From assembly GCA_028819255.1 (NCBI GenBank), contig JAPPMB010000062.1, positions 39,870 through 75,220 of the forward strand: DNA of 35,351 nucleotides. The letters run 5' to 3'. This DNA is from Bryobacterales bacterium (GTDB lineage Bacteria > Acidobacteriota > Terriglobia > Bryobacterales > UBA6623). The notes beneath the pieces are model-generated. The model was given only the letters and a program-made list of their open reading frames with translations. It did no database searches and was not told the DNA's origin. The position numbers were made by a program, and so were the translations under genes. Shown here in pieces: positions 25,991 to 32,785 of this stretch; position 1 is the stretch's first letter; each line of letters opens with the position of its first letter.

Positions 25991-26242
25991 CTACGAGGGT
26001 TCCAGCACGGTGACCTCGTAGTCCTCGATCACCGGGTTGGACAGCACTTCGGCGGCAAGGCGCTCCAGGTTGGACCGCGCCGTCTCGCGGCTGGTGCCGG
26101 GGGCGAGGTCGATTTCAAAGAACTTGCCCTGTCGAACCCCCAGGATCTCTTCGTGGCCGTGGCTTTGCAGTGCCTGCGTGATGGCCCGTCCCTGGGGGTC
26201 GAGAACCGTTTTCTTGAACGCCACCTGAATGATTGCCCGCAC
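25991..26242 (-). CDS. purS: Phosphoribosylformylglycinamidine synthase subunit PurS
   Basis: This 83-residue protein, MRAIIQVAFKKTVLDPQGRA at the start and VIEDYEVTVLE at the end, matches PurS in length and pattern. PurS bridges PurQ (glutaminase) and PurL (synthetase) in the fourth step of purine synthesis and helps pass ammonia between them. purQ and purL are not in the window, although purS usually sits beside them. The start is GTG 26242; there is no ribosome-binding site, but a perfect TATAAT ends 5 bases upstream, suggesting a leaderless transcript that also covers the GlmS-like gene 15 bp downstream. Confidence 0.9.
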   Translation of the reverse strand: MRAIIQVAFKKTVLDPQGRAITQALQSHGHEEILGVRQGKFFEIDLAPGTSRETARSNLERLAAEVLSNPVIEDYEVTVLEPS

Positions 26243-26247
26243 GCCAC

Positions 26248-26253
26248 ATTATA
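26248..26253 (-). promoter_or_regulatory. Consensus -10 box for purS-glmS, leaderless configuration
   Basis: On the minus strand TATAAT (26253 to 26248) is followed by GTGGC and then the GTG start at 26242, so transcription would begin at or next to the start codon. No good -35 is visible. A perfect TATAAT is notable in DNA this GC-rich. Confidence 0.5.
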
Positions 26254-26287
26254 TGCGCGGGGCGGGAGGCTTCCTTCCGGGGCGGGT

Positions 26288-27658
26288 TCACTTCCCGATG
26301 CAGAACGTGGAGAAGATCCGGTTGAGGATGTCGTCGACGGCGGTGCCCCCGGTGATCTCGTCGAGTGGCCGCAGGGCTTCGTAGAGATCCAGCAGGAGCA
26401 TTTCGTGCGGCACTTCGGTTCGCGCCGCCCCCTCCGCCCCGTCGAGGGCCGTCCGCACCTCGCGCAACAGGCGCTCCTGCCGAATGCTGGTCACGAAGGC
26501 CCCTTCCCGCAGTGCGTCCATTCCGGGCACGGCCCGCTCCCGGATGCTCGCTCGCAGCACGTCGATGCCGTCACCCGTCTTCGCGGATACCCGCAGCATG
26601 TCCGCGCGTGCCGGGTACCGCTCGGGCAGGTCGCTCTTGTTGCCGACGAGCAAGGCGGGGCAGGCCTCGCCGGCCCGCTTCCAGAGCTCTTCGTCCGAAA
26701 CCGCGGGGTCTTCCGAAAGGTCCACCACGACGATGGCGCAGTCGGCCTCCTGCAGGGCCTGCCAGGTCCGCTTGACGCCCTCCGACTCGATCAGGTCCCG
26801 GGTTGCGCGGATCCCCGCCGTATCGACAAGCTCGACGGGAATGCCGTCAAACGACGCCGTCTCGCTGATCGCGTCCCGCGTGGTGCCCGCAGCGGCGTTG
26901 ACGATGGCCCGGTTGCGCTCCAGGAGGCGGTTGAACAGGCTCGACTTCCCGACGTTGGGGCATCCTATGATGGCCAGGCGCAGCCCTCCGCGCACGACCC
27001 TGCCCACCGCGGATCCCTTGACCAGCGAGCCGACGGTCCTCCGGATTGGTCCGAGACGCGCCAGGATCTCCGCTGCGGGGGCCACCTCGACGTCGTCTTC
27101 CGCGAAATCGATGCCTGCCTCCAGCAGCGCGATCAGCTCGAGAAGCCGCGCCTTCGCGCCGCCCAGCCGCTCCGACAGCTCCCCCGAGGTCTGGCGCGCC
27201 GCCACGCGCGCCTGGTACAGCGTTGAGGCTTCGATGAGGTCCCGCACCGCCTCGGCCTGCACGAGATCGATGCGCCCGTTGCGGAAGGCGCGGCGAGTGA
27301 ACTCGCCCGGCTCCGCCAGTCGCGCTCCGAGCTCCAGCGCTCGCTCGACGGCGAAGCGCACTACGGGAGGCGAGCCGTGGCAGGAGATCTCGACGACATC
27401 CTCTCCGGTGTAGCTGCGGGGCCCGGGGAATCGCGTGGTCAGCACGCGGTCGACGAGGGCGCCCTCCGCGTCGACGAGGGCGCCCAGCGTCGCGGCGCGG
27501 ACCGGGAACCGGCTCCCCGGGACGAGCCCGCGGGCGATCTCCTCCGCGCGCGGTCCCGAGAGGCGGACGATGCCGACGGCGGAGCGGCCGGCGGGCGTGG
27601 ACGGCGCGACAATCGTGTCGCCTGCCAGACCCGCGACGTTGGGATCGAGAGGTGGCAC
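26288..27658 (-). CDS. mnmE: tRNA modification GTPase MnmE (TrmE)
   Basis: This 456-residue protein forms, with MnmG, the complex that installs the carboxymethylaminomethyl group on U34 of certain tRNAs. The N-terminal tetrahydrofolate-binding domain (about 12-125, DTIVAPSTPAGRSAVGIVRLSG) is followed by a helical region. The inserted G domain has G1 GCPNVGKS at 232-239, a TTRDAISE G2 loop, DTAG and NKSD motifs. The C-terminus FCIGK supplies the conserved C-x-G-K with Cys453. The start is GTG 27658, 31 bp after the khpB stop; no ATG is better placed. It is the sixth gene of the rpmH cluster. Confidence 0.96.
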   Translation of the reverse strand: MPPLDPNVAGLAGDTIVAPSTPAGRSAVGIVRLSGPRAEEIARGLVPGSRFPVRAATLGALVDAEGALVDRVLTTRFPGPRSYTGEDVVEISCHGSPPVVRFAVERALELGARLAEPGEFTRRAFRNGRIDLVQAEAVRDLIEASTLYQARVAARQTSGELSERLGGAKARLLELIALLEAGIDFAEDDVEVAPAAEILARLGPIRRTVGSLVKGSAVGRVVRGGLRLAIIGCPNVGKSSLFNRLLERNRAIVNAAAGTTRDAISETASFDGIPVELVDTAGIRATRDLIESEGVKRTWQALQEADCAIVVVDLSEDPAVSDEELWKRAGEACPALLVGNKSDLPERYPARADMLRVSAKTGDGIDVLRASIRERAVPGMDALREGAFVTSIRQERLLREVRTALDGAEGAARTEVPHEMLLLDLYEALRPLDEITGGTAVDDILNRIFSTFCIGK

Positions 27659-27689
27659 CGCGCCCCTGCCGGATGCGCTCCGGCCGGGG

Positions 27690-28196
27690 TCAGGCCGGTC
27701 TCCCCTTGCTTGGCTCGACGATCGTGTAGCGACGCGGCGGCGTGCCTTCCGAGTGCGTCGTCACCTCCCGCTCGTGCCGCAGAGCGAGATGGATGATCCG
27801 GCGCTCGCGCGACGTCATCGGGCGGAACTCGAATCGTCCGCCCGTGCGCTTGACGCGGTCGGCCGCCGCCTCGGCGGTTCGGCACAGCTCCTCGATCCGC
27901 ACCAGGCGATAGTCGTCGACGTCGAAAATCAGCCGGTAGCGGTCGTGGTGCGGAACACGGAGCGCTTCGAGTGTCAGCTGCTCCAGAGCAAGCAGGACTT
28001 CGGCGCGGTTCTTGAGCAGCAGACCGGCGTCCCCGCCGTCGAAGTCCACGGCGATCTCGGGGCCGATCGCCTCGTCGCGACCGTTCACCGCGAAGATGTC
28101 GTAGTCCAGATCGAAGTCCGCGGCATCAAGCAGCGGGTCGAGGAAGGTTTCGATTCGAGGAGCGATTCCGTCGACCGTCCACTCGATTTCCGGCAT
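27690..28196 (-). CDS. khpB: KhpB/Jag-family RNA-binding protein (KH-like plus R3H)
   Basis: This 168-residue protein lies directly after yidC, as Jag/KhpB does in many bacteria. The C-terminal R3H domain is clear: FEFRPMTSRERRIIHLALR with R122 and H126 of the R-x3-H motif. The middle region (about 45-90, PEIAVDFDGGDAGLLLKNRAE) aligns with the KH domain. However, the GxxG loop that grips RNA (normally IGRRGE-like) reads LKNRAE (61-66), so this KH domain is degenerate. KhpB usually pairs with KhpA to bind sRNAs and mRNAs and affects cell elongation. I chose ATG 28196 because homology begins there; the frame extends into the 3' end of yidC. Confidence 0.87.
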   Translation of the reverse strand: MPEIEWTVDGIAPRIETFLDPLLDAADFDLDYDIFAVNGRDEAIGPEIAVDFDGGDAGLLLKNRAEVLLALEQLTLEALRVPHHDRYRLIFDVDDYRLVRIEELCRTAEAAADRVKRTGGRFEFRPMTSRERRIIHLALRHEREVTTHSEGTPPRRYTIVEPSKGRPA

Positions 28197-28236
28197 GAGG
28201 CAACAGGCAGGCTGAAAGCGTCGGGTCCCGGCCCGG

Positions 28237-29964
28237 TCACCTTCTGCGCTTCCTGCGCTTGCCGCGGGGACGCCCGGTATCAAGCTGAAGCTTCTCTTGG
28301 GGCAGCCGGTTCAGCAGCAGCTGCTGGCCGATGCCGACGCAATTGCTGGTGAGCCAGTATAACACCAGCCCTGCCTGGAACTGGTAGAAGATGAAGCCGA
28401 ACAGCAGGGGCATGAACTTCATCATTCGCGCCTGCATGGCGTCGGCGGTCGGGGTGGGCGTGAGCGCCTGGGACCAGAACTGCGTGGCGACCATCGCGAG
28501 TGGCAGGACGCGGATCGCCAGCGTCTCGGGATTGGAGAGGTCGCTGACCCAGAGCCATTCCGCCTGGCGCATCTCGATCGCCACAGTCAGCAGCTTGTAG
28601 AACGCGAAGAAGAACGGCATCTGGAGCAGGATGGGCAGGCATCCGCCCATCGGATTGACCTTGTACTTCTTGTAGAGCGCCTGCAGCTCCTCGTTCTGCT
28701 TCGACTTGCGGGGGTCCCGCATGGACACGCCCTTGTACCGGTTGTTGATCTGCTTGACGAGCGGCTGCAGCTGCTGCATCTTCCGCATCGACTTCGTGCT
28801 CTTGTACTTGAGCGGGAAGAGCACCGTGTTGATGACGATCGTGACGACGACGATGCTCCAGCCCCAGTTCGCGACGACGCTGCCGTAGACCCACCGGAGC
28901 ATCAGGAACAGAGGTTCGGCGATGAACGCGAAGAAGCCGAAGTCCACGATCCTGGGCAGCGCCCGGCCGAGTCCGTCGACGGAGGACAGTGCGTCCCTGC
29001 TCTTGGGGCCGACGTAGAACCTGAGCCGGTTGCTCGGGGCGCCGCCGAACGCCGCCGCGGCATAGGTCTGGAGATCGCCGGCCTCGCCGTTGGCCGGCTC
29101 GATCTCGACCGCGCCGGCCTCGATGCTGAGATCCGCGCCCGCCTCGGGAATGGCGGCGGCGGCGAAGAAAAGGTCCTCGAGTCCTGCGAACAGGTAGTAG
29201 CCGGAGCGGGCGACCTTCTCGTCCTCTGCGTCCGAGGCCGCGACGCGCTCAATCTCTCCCGCGTCGTGGTAGAAGACTTGGCTGAAGGCGGAGTTCCCGG
29301 CCTGCGCCGTATCCCCGAAGCCGCCGCCCCAGGCGATCAGGTGCCGCTGCGGCCTTCCCCCTTCGGCCACCTCGGTCTCGACCCGGACCAGGTAGCCTTC
29401 GGCCTCGAATTCGAACGACTTGCGGATCAGGAGACCGTCCTTGGCGAACTCGAACACCACGGTCTCCGGCGCGCGCCGAACGGGAGGGCCGGAGTTGACA
29501 GAGAACAGGGCCTCGTCGGCGCCGAGGATCGAGTCCCCGCCGGGCAGGACGAGCCGGAACGGATTGCCGTGCCGGGCGGCTCCCTGCCGGTGGACCAGGT
29601 CCAGAGGCTCTCCGCGCGCGTCCTTGTACTCCTTGAGCTTCCAACTCCTGACAGCTGCCCCGCGGTTGGTGAATTCCACCGAGAACGTCTCGGTCTCGAC
29701 CGTGACCGTCCGCTCGGAGCCGGCCTCGATGGCCTCTCCCTCCGGCGGAGGCGCAATGCTGGGCGCCGGAGTCGGGGGGGCGTCGGCACGCTCGCTTTCC
29801 GCGCCGGCGGCCGGGGCGGCGGGCGCCGGGGCCGTGTCGGGGACCGGCGGCGCCTCGGGCCTCGGCACGAGAAACATGTACGCCCCCATGACCACTGCGG
29901 AGAGCACCGCCGCCAGCAGCATTCTGCGCTGGATGAACTGGTCGTCGTTGAGCCGGTCAGGCAT
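28237..29964 (-). CDS. yidC: Membrane protein insertase YidC
   Basis: This 575-residue protein is the Gram-negative long form. An N-terminal membrane anchor ([19 protein letters not shown]) is followed by a Pro/Ala-rich linker, the large periplasmic beta domain (about 90-345), and the 60-kDa IMP insertase core with five membrane helices (about 350-560, including [22 protein letters not shown]). It ends in a very basic tail ([12 protein letters not shown]) suited to ribosome contact. The hydrophilic Arg lies in [15 protein letters not shown]. The start is ATG 29964, overlapping the yidD stop by 8 bases; GTG 29973, closer to an AAAGG, is the alternative. It works with or beside SecYEG to insert inner-membrane proteins. 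Confidence 0.96.
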   Translation of the reverse strand: MPDRLNDDQFIQRRMLLAAVLSAVVMGAYMFLVPRPEAPPVPDTAPAPAAPAAGAESERADAPPTPAPSIAPPPEGEAIEAGSERTVTVETETFSVEFTNRGAAVRSWKLKEYKDARGEPLDLVHRQGAARHGNPFRLVLPGGDSILGADEALFSVNSGPPVRRAPETVVFEFAKDGLLIRKSFEFEAEGYLVRVETEVAEGGRPQRHLIAWGGGFGDTAQAGNSAFSQVFYHDAGEIERVAASDAEDEKVARSGYYLFAGLEDLFFAAAAIPEAGADLSIEAGAVEIEPANGEAGDLQTYAAAAFGGAPSNRLRFYVGPKSRDALSSVDGLGRALPRIVDFGFFAFIAEPLFLMLRWVYGSVVANWGWSIVVVTIVINTVLFPLKYKSTKSMRKMQQLQPLVKQINNRYKGVSMRDPRKSKQNEELQALYKKYKVNPMGGCLPILLQMPFFFAFYKLLTVAIEMRQAEWLWVSDLSNPETLAIRVLPLAMVATQFWSQALTPTPTADAMQARMMKFMPLLFGFIFYQFQAGLVLYWLTSNCVGIGQQLLLNRLPQEKLQLDTGRPRGKRRKRRR

Positions 29965-30265
29965 CCGTCGCACCGAACCTTTCCGGAACGGGATCGATCC
30001 CTCCCGGGGCGAAGGGCCGGCAGCGCAGGATGCGCCCCGCGGCCAGCCTGGAGCCTCGCAGGACGCCGTGGCGCTTGATCGCCTCTTGCGCGTACGCGGA
30101 GCACGTGGGGTGGAACTTGCAGCTGGTCATCAGAAGATGGGATATGAAGGCCTTGTAGACGCCGAGCAGCGCCAGTGCAGCGAGCTGCGGGAACGTGAGC
30201 TCACGGCGTCCGCCGGTCTCGGCCGAGTCTCCTGACGGCCTTGGGCAGCATCCGGACAATCGCAT
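29957..30265 (-). CDS. yidD: Membrane protein insertion efficiency factor YidD
   Basis: This 102-residue protein carries the YidD signature: YKAFISHLL, then [19 protein letters not shown] and [18 protein letters not shown], including the conserved Cys residues. It assists YidC-dependent insertion at the inner membrane. The frame begins at ATG 30265, which lies 65 bases inside rnpA. TTG 30259, 6 bases after GGAGA, is an alternative. The first 20 or so residues, encoded in the overlap, show no homology. The end overlaps yidC by 8 bases. Confidence 0.92.
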   Translation of the reverse strand: MRLSGCCPRPSGDSAETGGRRELTFPQLAALALLGVYKAFISHLLMTSCKFHPTCSAYAQEAIKRHGVLRGSRLAAGRILRCRPFAPGGIDPVPERFGATDA

Positions 30266-30581
30266 TCTCCACCTCTCCCGACTGTGCTCCGGCCAGTCCC
30301 GGCCGGGCGTGCAAGACCATGTCGACGCCGTCGGGGACCAGGGACCAGTGTTTCCTGACAGCTTCCCGCAAGAGGCGCTTGCACCGGTTCCGCGCGACCG
30401 CGTTGCCCAGTCTTCGTGTGACGGTGAGACCTATGCGCCCCGGCTGCCCGGAGCCGGTGATCCGGACGAACACGGAAAACAGCCTGGTTCCCACCCGGAC
30501 CCCTCCATCATAGACCGCGCGGAAGTCGGCTCGCTTCCGAATACGCCTCTCCGGTGGAAATCCGAGCGCGGGCAAGGCCAC
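30201..30581 (-). CDS. rnpA: Ribonuclease P protein component RnpA
   Basis: RnpA binds the RNase P RNA and helps position pre-tRNA leaders. The protein shows [18 protein letters not shown] near the N-terminus and the diagnostic basic motif [19 protein letters not shown]. From GTG 30581 it has 126 residues, close to normal. A GTG at 30638 would add 19 residues encoded inside rpmH, and TTG 30575 is also possible; none has a strong ribosome-binding site, and coupling to rpmH translation is likely. The 3' end overlaps yidD by 65 bases. Confidence 0.93.
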   Translation of the reverse strand: MALPALGFPPERRIRKRADFRAVYDGGVRVGTRLFSVFVRITGSGQPGRIGLTVTRRLGNAVARNRCKRLLREAVRKHWSLVPDGVDMVLHARPGLAGAQSGEVENAIVRMLPKAVRRLGRDRRTP

Positions 30582-30597
30582 CCGGACCAGCCGTTTC

Positions 30598-30744
30598 CTA
30601 CTTGTCGCTGACGCTAAGTCGCTTGCGTCCCTTGGCACGGCGGGCGGCGATCACGCGCCGTCCTCCCGGAGTCCTCATCCGGACACGAAAGCCGTGCTTC
30701 TTGGCTCTCTTGCGCCGGTTCGGCTGGTACGTTCTCTTCGGCAT
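30598..30744 (-). CDS. rpmH: 50S ribosomal protein L34
   Basis: This 48-residue protein begins [19 protein letters not shown] and continues [20 protein letters not shown], ending RLSVSDK; it is an unmistakable L34. AGGAG lies 6 bases before ATG 30744 (30751-30755). It heads the minus-strand cluster rpmH-rnpA-yidD-yidC-khpB-mnmE. In many bacteria dnaA lies divergently upstream; here a BNR-type gene does. Confidence 0.97.
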   Translation of the reverse strand: MPKRTYQPNRRKRAKKHGFRVRMRTPGGRRVIAARRAKGRKRLSVSDK

Positions 30745-30806
30745 CTGCGGCTCCTGCTGTCGGGCGCCTTCCGGAGCCGGTCGCGCCGGGAGCCCCTCAA
30801 GACCTC

Positions 30807-30833
30807 AGCCTAGCACAGGCGCAGGGACCGCAA
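30807..30833 (-). promoter_or_regulatory. Possible rpmH promoter
   Basis: On the minus strand TTGCGG (30833-30828), a 15-bp spacer and TAGGCT (30812-30807) form a fair promoter about 63 bp upstream of the L34 start. The spacer is short and the -10 matches only partly, so this is tentative. Confidence 0.35.
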
Positions 30834-30889
30834 AGCACCGACCGGAGTTCCGCCGGAACCGGGCCGGCCAGCCTATCCTAGGAGGATCC

Positions 30890-32230
30890 ATGTGCCGTCT
30901 GGTTGTCACGATGCTCGCCATGTGCTCCGTCCTGTCCGGGGGCGCGGTCCGGTTCGCGGAGGACGGCGCCCTGAAGATGCTCTACGACAACCGCATGTAC
31001 CCCCAGGCGGTCGAGAGCGGCGGCCACGTCTACATCGTCTGGCGGGGGTCTGGGGGCCTGCCCTGGATCCGAGCCTACGACCTCGGCTCCAGAAGTTTCT
31101 CCGAGCCGAGGATGCTCTTGGACGGGCTCGACGTTGAGATCGACGCCGAACGCTTCCGGAGGGACCAGCACTATGCTCCGGTGGTGTGGGCCGAGTCCGA
31201 CGGCCGCCTGCACGTGGCGTTCGGATTCCACCGGACGCCCGGCTACCACCTTGCTTCCTCCCGCCCCGGAGACATCGGGCGCTGGGAGCTCTTGCCGGCG
31301 ATATCCCACTCCGTCTCCTATCCCCAGGTGCACCGGATCGCCGGCGGCAGGACGCTTGTCTACTTCCGCGAGAGCGGGCATCTCGGATTCTGGACGTACC
31401 GCGTGTCCGCCGACGGGGGCCGCACCTGGCAGGGGCCCGGATCGCCGGTCATCGACATGGACGCTCCTCCCCACCGGTCCCCCCTGGCCTCCCATGCCGG
31501 CTCCTACCAGACGACCCAGGTCAGCGCCGACGGCCGCTCGCTGCACATCGCCTTCGTCTGGAAGGTCGAGGAGCCGGTGCGGAGCAGCCGATACGGGGGC
31601 GTGATGCACGACTACACCCGTCGCCACAACCTCTACTACGTCCGCCTCGACCTCAAAACCGGGAAGGTCTTCAGCGCGCAGGGGAAGGAACTCCCAAGGC
31701 CGGTCGACTTCGGCGCGGCCCAGGCCGACTGCCTCGTGTGGGACACCGAGGGAGGGAGCGCCTCGGTCGGCCCTTCCATCGCGCTTGGAGCCCGGGGCGA
31801 GCCGTACCTTCTGCTGCCAGTCTCCGACGAGACGCCGTACAAGTCCACGTTCCACTTCATCCGCATGGCGGGCGAAGGCTGGGAAAGCGTCCCGCTCGCG
31901 GAAACGGGGCATCCCTTCAACTCGACCCACCTGCTCCGCCGTCCGGACGGCTCGTTCCGGGCGTTCCTGATCGCCGGTGACGGCGAGGCGAACGAGCCCG
32001 GGGAGATGAACCGCTACGGCTGGGGCGACCGCGTGGAGGAATGGACTTCCGACGCCGGCGGAGCCCGCTGGCGCCGGGTTCGGAGCCTTGTGCCGGAAGA
32101 GGGCGTCCGGTATCAGAGCGTCAAGTTCGTCCGGGGCGAGCGCGGCGGGGTGCTTGACGACCTGCTGCTCTTCTATGCCTGGAAGGGCGACGGCAGGGGA
32201 CGCGCCTACCTGCTCGACGAGCGGAACTGA
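30890..32230 (+). CDS. BNR/sialidase-like repeat protein (BNR_4 type), probably exported
   Basis: This 446-residue protein starts at ATG 30890, which has GGAGG at 30881-30885, 4 bases upstream; the open frame continues to 30554 but without support. The short hydrophobic N-terminus (LVVTMLAMCSVLSGGA) looks like a signal peptide. The body is a run of beta-propeller blades with BNR-like signatures (SADGGRTWQGPG, SDAGGARWRRVR) and the segments HVYIVWRGSG, RLHVAFGFHRTPGYHLASS and HNLYYVRLDLKTG. These fit the BNR_4 family, which includes polysaccharide lyases and hydrolases acting on algal or plant glycans as well as uncharacterised proteins. Catalytic residues cannot be assigned. A sulfatase lies 0.5 kb downstream on the same strand, with nrdR between them on the other strand. 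Confidence 0.82.
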   Translation: MCRLVVTMLAMCSVLSGGAVRFAEDGALKMLYDNRMYPQAVESGGHVYIVWRGSGGLPWIRAYDLGSRSFSEPRMLLDGLDVEIDAERFRRDQHYAPVVWAESDGRLHVAFGFHRTPGYHLASSRPGDIGRWELLPAISHSVSYPQVHRIAGGRTLVYFRESGHLGFWTYRVSADGGRTWQGPGSPVIDMDAPPHRSPLASHAGSYQTTQVSADGRSLHIAFVWKVEEPVRSSRYGGVMHDYTRRHNLYYVRLDLKTGKVFSAQGKELPRPVDFGAAQADCLVWDTEGGSASVGPSIALGARGEPYLLLPVSDETPYKSTFHFIRMAGEGWESVPLAETGHPFNSTHLLRRPDGSFRAFLIAGDGEANEPGEMNRYGWGDRVEEWTSDAGGARWRRVRSLVPEEGVRYQSVKFVRGERGGVLDDLLLFYAWKGDGRGRAYLLDERN

Positions 32231-32275
32231 CCGGGAGGGCCTTAGGCCGGAACGCGTCCGCCGGCCCGGAACGGG

Positions 32276-32728
32276 TCAGAGATTCCGGATTTGGCGCGTC
32301 TCGTGGAGAAACTGGTCCAGGTCCTTGAAGTCGCGGTACACGGAGGCGAACCGGAGATAGGCCAGCTTGTCGACCTTGAGCAGCATCTGCATGAGACGTT
32401 CCCCGATGGCCTTCGTCCTGCACTCCCGGTCCTGCGACTCGATGACCAGGTTCTCCGCGGCAGCGACCATCTCCTGCATCGTGGCCATCGTCACGGGGCG
32501 CTTCTCGCAGGCGCGCAGCAGGCCCTCGAGGACCTTCTTCTTGTCGAACCGCTCCCGGCGTCCGTCCTTCTTGATCACCATGTAGGGGATCTCGTCCAGA
32601 TGCTCGTACGTCGTGAAGCGCCGCCCGCACTTGACGCAGTGGCGTCTCCGGCGGATCGAGTGCCCGTCCTTGCTCATCCGGGAATCGATGACCTTGTCCT
32701 TGAGGTGGAAGCAGAACGGGCAGCGCAT
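32276..32728 (-). CDS. nrdR: Transcriptional repressor NrdR
   Basis: This 150-residue protein begins MRCPFCFHLKDKVIDSR. The zinc ribbon uses C3, C6, C31 and C34, and the segment SIRRRRHC binds DNA. The ATP-cone domain (about 49-139, PYMVIKKDGRRERFDKKKVLEGL) senses ATP/dATP. NrdR represses ribonucleotide reductase genes; none is in the window. ATG 32728 is chosen because the zinc ribbon must start there; the frame extends to 32887 without homology. It is divergent from the sulfatase, with 57 bp between starts, and converges on the BNR gene with 45 bp between stops. Confidence 0.96.
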   Translation of the reverse strand: MRCPFCFHLKDKVIDSRMSKDGHSIRRRRHCVKCGRRFTTYEHLDEIPYMVIKKDGRRERFDKKKVLEGLLRACEKRPVTMATMQEMVAAAENLVIESQDRECRTKAIGERLMQMLLKVDKLAYLRFASVYRDFKDLDQFLHETRQIRNL

Positions 32729-32741
32729 GGGTTCTGGAGCC

Positions 32742-32753
32742 AGAATCGATTCT
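32742..32753. promoter_or_regulatory. Perfect 12-bp palindrome between nrdR and sulfatase
   Basis: AGAATCGATTCT is its own reverse complement. It overlaps a minus-strand -10-like box for nrdR (TAGAAT, 32754-32749) and covers part of the plus-strand -35 zone of the sulfatase. It could be an operator for both. It does not match the NrdR box I know. Confidence 0.4.
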
Positions 32754-32773
32754 AGCGCAAACCCCCTGACGGC

Positions 32774-32779
32774 TATACT
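32774..32779 (+). promoter_or_regulatory. -10 box of the sulfatase gene, leaderless configuration
   Basis: TATACT (32774-32779) ends 6 bases before the sulfatase ATG at 32786, so transcription would start at or next to the A of ATG. No clear -35 is visible. The GGGGG between them is too close to the ATG to act as a ribosome-binding site. Confidence 0.5.
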
Positions 32780-32785
32780 CGGGGG

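Noticed and set aside
24272..27226. 984-codon open frame on the plus strand
   Set aside because: It is antisense to glmS, purS and mnmE. Its composition is that of a GC-rich shadow frame and no domain is recognisable.
30554..30889. Upstream extension of the BNR protein frame
   Set aside because: It runs antisense through rpmH and has no signal peptide; the GGAGG-preceded ATG at 30890 is clearly better.
32240..32252. GGCCTTAGGCC as a terminator between the BNR gene and nrdR
   Set aside because: The stem is only 4 bp and no U-run follows; it is not convincing.
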